A stretch of DNA of 9,666 nucleotides, from the NCBI GenBank assembly GCA_937916185.1, contig CALGGD010000178.1:1-9666 (forward strand). Direction: 5' to 3'. This document shows positions 7,682-9,666 of the stretch, one piece after another. The stretch is from an uncultured Oxalobacter sp. GTDB lineage: Bacteria; Pseudomonadota; Gammaproteobacteria; Burkholderiales; Burkholderiaceae_D. The position numbers and the translations under genes are program-made. The first letter of the stretch is position 1. The number at the start of each line of letters is the position of its first letter. The notes beneath the pieces are model-generated. The model saw nothing but the letters and a program-made list of their open reading frames with translations. It was not told where the DNA came from and made no database searches.

Positions 7682-7724
7682 TCTGTCACAAATCTGGCAC
7701 ACTTTGGCACATTTTTGTCACATT
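7682..7724 (+). repeat. Four phased direct repeats of TGKCACA (iteron-like)
   Basis: TGTCACA at 7684, TGGCACA at 7695, TGGCACA at 7705 and TGTCACA at 7716. Start-to-start spacings are 11, 10 and 11 bases, so all copies face the same side of the helix. Extended units are TCTGTCACAAA, TCTGGCACACT, TTTGGCACATT and TTTGTCACATT. A further direct repeat, GCATCA (7725 and 7732), follows directly. The array lies about 50-90 bases before the hicA promoter boxes. Phased half-sites suggest cooperative binding of a regulator; which one is unknown. Confidence 0.65.
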
Positions 7725-7775
7725 GCATCACGCATCATGACTCTGGTGTTTTTTGCACAATTATAAGCAAAAAGG

Positions 7776-7805
7776 TTTCCATTTATAATCATTTTTGTTT
7801 ATAAT
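7776..7805 (+). promoter_or_regulatory. hicAB promoter region with two perfect TATAAT boxes
   Basis: TATAAT occurs at 7784-7789 and again at 7800-7805, 16 bases apart, within the direct repeat TTTATAAT. For the downstream box, TTTCCA (7776-7781) is a weak -35 at an 18-base spacing. For the upstream box, TTATAA (7761-7766) stands at 17 bases but is poor. Initiation from the downstream box would fall near 7812. E. coli hicAB is also driven by two promoters, which makes a dual arrangement plausible here. Confidence 0.6.
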
Positions 7806-7811
7806 ATACCC

Positions 7812-7838
7812 ATGTTGAACAATAAGGGACGCCTGTGA
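7812..7838 (+). CDS. Possible 8-codon leader ORF overlapping the hicA start
   Basis: ATG at 7812 begins MLNNKGRL and stops at TGA 7836-7838, overlapping the hicA GTG (7835-7837) as GTGA. It has no SD. A transcript from the TATAAT at 7800-7805 would start at or next to this ATG, so it would have to be read as a leaderless message. If translated, it could couple ribosomes to the weak hicA start. It may be chance; it is reported because the overlap is exact. Confidence 0.25.
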   Translation: MLNNKGRL

Positions 7839-8011
7839 AGCAAAGCGAATTCGTAAGGTGCCTCAAGAAACTCGGAGCGACTTTTGAAGAACGGACAAAT
7901 CACATACGGGTTTTCTTGAATGGTCAGATGTCCCACCTGCCCAGGCATCCAGCGCAGGAACTGAAAACAGGGTTGGTCGAAGGGATTAAGAAACAGTTGA
8001 AGATTAAATGA
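7835..8011 (+). CDS. hicA: HicA family mRNA interferase toxin
   Basis: 58-residue toxin, starting MKQSEFVRCLKKLGA. Length, opening MKQSEF and the S-H-L-P-R-H-P block (residues 33-39) match E. coli HicA (58 residues, MKQSEF..., MPRHP). HicA is a small dsRBD-like RNase that cleaves mRNA independently of the ribosome. The conserved catalytic-type histidine is His23 in TNHIRV. The start is GTG with a modest AAGGGA seven to eight bases upstream, weaker than the SD of hicB, which fits a system that makes more antitoxin than toxin. A 43-base gap with a stem-loop separates it from hicB. The gene appears intact. Confidence 0.93.
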   Translation: MKQSEFVRCLKKLGATFEERTNHIRVFLNGQMSHLPRHPAQELKTGLVEGIKKQLKIK

Positions 8012-8014
8012 TCT

Positions 8015-8037
8015 GGCAGCCCTCAAAAGGGGCTGTC
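8015..8037 (+). promoter_or_regulatory. Stem-loop between hicA and hicB
   Basis: GGCAGCCC (8015-8022) pairs with GGGCTGTC (8030-8037), including one G-U pair, around a 7-base loop TCAAAAG. It starts three bases after the hicA stop and ends four bases before the hicB SD. No T-tract follows, so it is probably not a terminator. It may set the ratio of hicA to hicB message stability or translation. Confidence 0.5.
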
Positions 8038-8041
8038 ACAA

Positions 8042-8047
8042 AGGAGG
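8042..8047 (+). promoter_or_regulatory. Strong Shine-Dalgarno of hicB
   Basis: AGGAGG with an A-rich 7-base spacer before ATG 8055, close to ideal. It contrasts with the weaker site and GTG start of hicA, and supports the start chosen for hicB. Confidence 0.85.
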
Positions 8048-8054
8048 AAATAAT

Positions 8055-8474
8055 ATGAAATACCCTGCAACGTTTACAGAAGACAAGGACGCCGGCGGGT
8101 TTGTCGTAACCTTCCGGGATATCCCGGAAGCAATCACCCAAGGTGATACAGAGGAAGAAGCGATGGCAATGGCAGAGGATGTGCTGTTGGATTCGATTGA
8201 TTGGTATCTGGATGGGAAAAAGGCGGTTCCGCTGCCCTCTAAACCACAGGCAGGAGATAAGCTGGTTGAATTGCCTGTCAGTGTTTCGGCAAAGGTGATG
8301 CTGTTGAATGAGATGCTTGCCCAGAAGGTACGTCCAGTGGATCTGTCCAGAATGATGGGCATCCGCTCCCAGGACGTGACAAGGATTCTGGATTTAAGGC
8401 ATAACACCAAGATTGATACGGTCTGTGCTGCCTTCAAGGCTTTGGGTAAATCGGTTGAATTACGTATCCAGTGA
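8055..8474 (+). CDS. hicB: HicB family antitoxin
   Basis: 139-residue antitoxin that binds and blocks HicA and represses its own operon. It closely parallels E. coli HicB (138 residues) throughout: MKYPATFT, DIPEAITQGDTEEEA, then PLPSKP and VSVSAKVMLLNEML, ending NTKIDTVCAAFKALGKSVEL. Residues 1 to about 65 form the HicB RNase-H-like domain that neutralises the toxin. Residues from about 80 form a C-terminal helix-turn-helix DNA-binding domain (LSRMMGIRSQDVTRILDL). HicB-controlled operators would be expected near the tandem TATAAT boxes upstream of hicA. It is followed 28 bases later by an intrinsic terminator. It appears full length. Confidence 0.95.
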   Translation: MKYPATFTEDKDAGGFVVTFRDIPEAITQGDTEEEAMAMAEDVLLDSIDWYLDGKKAVPLPSKPQAGDKLVELPVSVSAKVMLLNEMLAQKVRPVDLSRMMGIRSQDVTRILDLRHNTKIDTVCAAFKALGKSVELRIQ

Positions 8475-8502
8475 TTTTGCAGTGCCGCTTTGTTTCATGT
8501 TT

Positions 8503-8527
8503 ACGCCTCCAGCTGGAGGCGTTTTTT
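8503..8527 (+). terminator. Rho-independent terminator of hicAB
   Basis: The perfect palindrome ACGCCTCCAGCTGGAGGCGT (8503-8522) folds into an 8-bp GC-rich stem with an AGCT loop and runs into TTTTTT (8522-8527). It stands 28 bases after the hicB stop. Confidence 0.92.
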
Positions 8528-8550
8528 ATTGATGTCAATGCCAAGCACCA

Positions 8551-8580
8551 AAAAAAGTGCGGCACTTTAGGCACTTTTTT
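8551..8580. terminator. Bidirectional intrinsic terminator between convergent hicB and the YoeB-like gene
   Basis: AAAAAAGTGC (8551-8560) and GCACTTTTTT (8571-8580) are perfect 10-bp inverted arms around GGCACTTTAG. The loop contains a second GCACTTT (8562-8568) that can pair alternatively. The T-tract on each strand lets it stop transcription from both sides. The stop codon of the minus-strand toxin-like gene (8580-8582) abuts it. Confidence 0.75.
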
Positions 8581-8849
8581 CACTTCGGCCACGCCTGGAC
8601 AACTGCCTGATGGCGGCGGGCGCAGTCACCGTATCTGGCAAGCAGGTCAAGGCTCCAGTCCAGGTATCGGTCGATGTCGGTGGTTTGGGGTGGTTGGCTT
8701 TCCGGGCAGGGTTTCCCCAAGCCTGTCAAGGAACCATGCCTCCGGATATCTTTGATAAGCTCATTGATTTTCTGCAATGTCTTTTTATCCTGGCCCTGCC
8801 AATAGCAGTAATCTTCCCAAGCAGACAGCGAGAAGGTGAATTCATCCAT
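8580..8849 (-). pseudogene. YoeB/Txe-family toxin, probably inactivated in its C-terminal half
   Basis: 89 residues from ATG 8849. Residues 1-47 (A-W-E-D-Y-x-Y-W at 10-17, then KINELIKDIRR at 27-37 and GLGKP at 43-47) match YoeB-type mRNA interferases, which are RelE-fold ribosome-dependent RNases. After GKP the family has an E-P-L block, a W-S-R-R-I block with a catalytic Arg, and a C-terminal H-Y. Here the text becomes CPESQPPQTTDIDRY and ends DCARRHQAVVQAWPK, with none of these. Total length is still near the family's 84-90. Neither alternative frame restores the missing blocks by eye, so a deletion or compound frameshift is likely. It could instead be a very divergent tail. The start overlaps the antitoxin stop as ATGGATGA. 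Confidence 0.65.
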
Positions 8850-8967
8850 CCGCCATCGCCTCAAGGTCTGCCATGGTTTTTACAACCACATCACCCTGTT
8901 CCAATTGCCCTCGGCTTTTATCCAGATGATTGAGATAGGCCGGATTCCGTTTAAAGGCCTTGGCAGT
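8842..8967 (-). pseudogene. C-terminal fragment of a YefM/RelB-type antitoxin
   Basis: Too short for routine gene calling. After an in-frame TGA at 8968-8970 the frame reads TAKAFKRNPAYLNHLDKS, then GQLEQGDVVVKTMADLEAMADG and stops at 8842-8844, inside the toxin start. N-P-A-Y-L-x-H-L-D-K-S and VVVKTMxxLEAMA look like the toxin-binding C-terminus of antitoxins paired with YoeB/Txe toxins. The DNA-binding N-terminal half is absent, and no start with an SD is seen in this frame, so the antitoxin is a remnant. The 8-base overlap with the toxin is the normal arrangement for such operons, so the pair descends from a working module. Confidence 0.65.
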
Positions 8968-9014
8968 TCAAGTTACCGAGACTGAACCGCCTATCTGTTC
9001 CATACTGTCCATTG

Positions 9015-9055
9015 CTACTGGACAGTTTTTCAAAATCCGTCAAACTGTCCAGTAG
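9015..9055. repeat. Perfect 14-bp inverted repeat with an additional half-site
   Basis: CTACTGGACAGTTT (9015-9028) and AAACTGTCCAGTAG (9042-9055) are exact reverse complements around a 13-base loop. A further ACTGTCC at 9004-9010 can pair with GGACAGT (9020-9026), so two alternative hairpins share one arm. It starts 19 bases past the stop of the DUF4143 gene (minus strand) and has no following T-tract. It may be an mRNA 3'-end structure, an operator, or the scar of a mobile element. Confidence 0.65.
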
Positions 9056-9073
9056 GCTTGCAAGACGTAGAGG

Positions 9074-9666
9074 TCACAGGTCGGACATCAGCAGGAATTC
9101 CCTGAAAGGGATATGCCTGACGGTACCGGTCGAATAGTCGATTTCATCGTTGCTGACCAGGATTTTCTGGTATGTGTTGTCCAGTCTTGAGAAGGCACTG
9201 AATTCCCGTTCATAGGCCTTTTCTTCTGCGACAGAATAGGCGGCCTGTATGAAATACTTCCTGTTGCCTTTCGCCGCCACGAAGTCGATTTCATGTCTGC
9301 CATCGTTGTAAACGGATAATGAATAGCCCCGATAGACCAGTTCGTTATAGACAATATTCTCAAAGTTGTGTGTCAGGTCATATCTTCCATTCAAGGCACG
9401 GATTGAATTGAATGAGACATCCTCATCATACATTTTCTGGTAATAGTTCAGTTCCCGTTTGGCTTTCATCGAATACTGTTTCACCGATTCGATGGCAAAG
9501 GCTTCCTCAAGATAACCGATGTATTTTGTCACGGTGGTCATTGAGCAGCTGAGACCATTCGATTTCATGTAATTCCCAACTGAACGGGCGGAGAAAATCC
9601 GGGCATTTGAAACCAAGACATAGTTGGCAAGCCTTCTGAAAAGTCCTGTCTTCCGGATGCCATAGC
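9074..9666 (-). CDS. AAA-family ATPase with DUF4143 domain, C-terminal part (5' end beyond window)
   Basis: 196 residues are visible, open to the right edge, so the N-terminal P-loop ATPase domain lies outside. The visible part begins YGIRKTGLFRRLANYVLVSN and continues with a winged-helix-like stretch (about residues 27-60, SVGNYMKSNG then TTVTKYIGYLEEAF). ENIVYNELVYRGYSLSVY (about 102-119) follows, then HEIDFVA (124-130) and YFIQAAYSVAEEKAYEREF (137-155). This order is typical of DUF4143, whose E-x-D...Q-x-x-Y core resembles the PD-(D/E)xK nuclease fold. Proteins of this type are widespread and mostly uncharacterised. An internal TTG at 9616 is only a possible start; homology continues upstream of it. 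It is on the same strand as the broken toxin-antitoxin locus, with a 14-bp inverted repeat between them. Confidence 0.85.
   Translation of the reverse strand, partial: YGIRKTGLFRRLANYVLVSNARIFSARSVGNYMKSNGLSCSMTTVTKYIGYLEEAFAIESVKQYSMKAKRELNYYQKMYDEDVSFNSIRALNGRYDLTHNFENIVYNELVYRGYSLSVYNDGRHEIDFVAAKGNRKYFIQAAYSVAEEKAYEREFSAFSRLDNTYQKILVSNDEIDYSTGTVRHIPFREFLLMSDL

Noticed and set aside
7684..7722. CRP (cAMP receptor protein) sites suggested by the TCACA halves
   Set aside because: CRP sites need TGTGA opposite TCACA with a 6-base gap. Here the halves are direct repeats with no inverted partner.
7799..8437. Minus-strand open frames 7799-8026 and 8036-8437
   Set aside because: Antisense to hicA and hicB, whose protein matches are clear.
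8610..8933. Plus-strand 107-aa open frame
   Set aside because: Antisense to the YoeB-like/antitoxin remnant and past the hicAB terminators; translation shows nothing recognisable.
8970..9012. Short frame ATG 9012 to TGA 8968 (MDSMEQIGGSVSVT) as the N-terminus of the antitoxin
   Set aside because: It is in frame with the antitoxin remnant but separated by a stop, has no SD, and does not resemble an antitoxin N-terminus.
1..9666. A new defence, biosynthetic or mobile system
   Set aside because: All intact genes belong to known families (trimeric autotransporter, HicAB, DUF4143 ATPase). I saw no transposase, recombinase, CRISPR array or novel gene cluster.

Overview
The window is dominated by one very large gene. 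An uninterrupted minus-strand reading frame runs from a GTG at 6998 to the left edge and encodes the first 2,332 residues of a trimeric autotransporter adhesin (YadA/Hia-type, type Vc secretion). I followed its codons across the window and found no in-frame stop. The C-terminal membrane anchor lies outside. The protein begins with an extended signal peptide region, a feature of Gram-negative adhesins (beta/gamma-Proteobacteria, some Negativicutes). Together with moderate GC, a hicAB pair, a YoeB-type relic and a DUF4143 ATPase, this suggests a host-associated Gram-negative, plausibly a betaproteobacterium. That taxonomic guess is weak.

Layout, left to right. 1-6998 (-): adhesin. From the N-terminus it has signal peptide, head 1, neck 1, a roughly 1,040-residue head 2, neck 2, stalk module A with a Trp-ring-like segment, short head 3, neck 3, head 4, neck 4, stalk module B (a second copy of A's core) and neck 5 at the edge. 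7014-7810: a gene-poor regulatory interval. It holds a 5' UTR hairpin and a palindrome on the adhesin side, a cluster of three hairpins, four helically phased copies of TGKCACA, and tandem TATAAT boxes. 7835-8474 (+): hicA (GTG start) and hicB (strong SD), a type II toxin-antitoxin pair ending in a textbook terminator. 8551-8580: an A-tract/T-tract hairpin that could terminate both strands. 8580-8967 (-): an eroded second toxin-antitoxin locus, made of a YoeB/Txe-like toxin with an abnormal C-terminal half, preceded by the last 41 residues of an antitoxin that still overlaps the toxin start. 9015-9055: a perfect 14-bp inverted repeat. 9074-9666 (-): the C-terminal part of an AAA ATPase with a DUF4143 domain, cut by the right edge.

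The adhesin would be exported by Sec and trimerise in the outer membrane as a long fibre that binds host or neighbouring cells. HicAB is an RNA-targeting toxin and its autoregulating antitoxin, independent of the adhesin. A surface adhesin beside one intact and one broken toxin-antitoxin locus and a partial DUF4143 ATPase looks like accessory, recombination-prone DNA. I see no convincing new system. The most interesting unexplained signals are the phased TGKCACA array and the shuffled modules of the adhesin.
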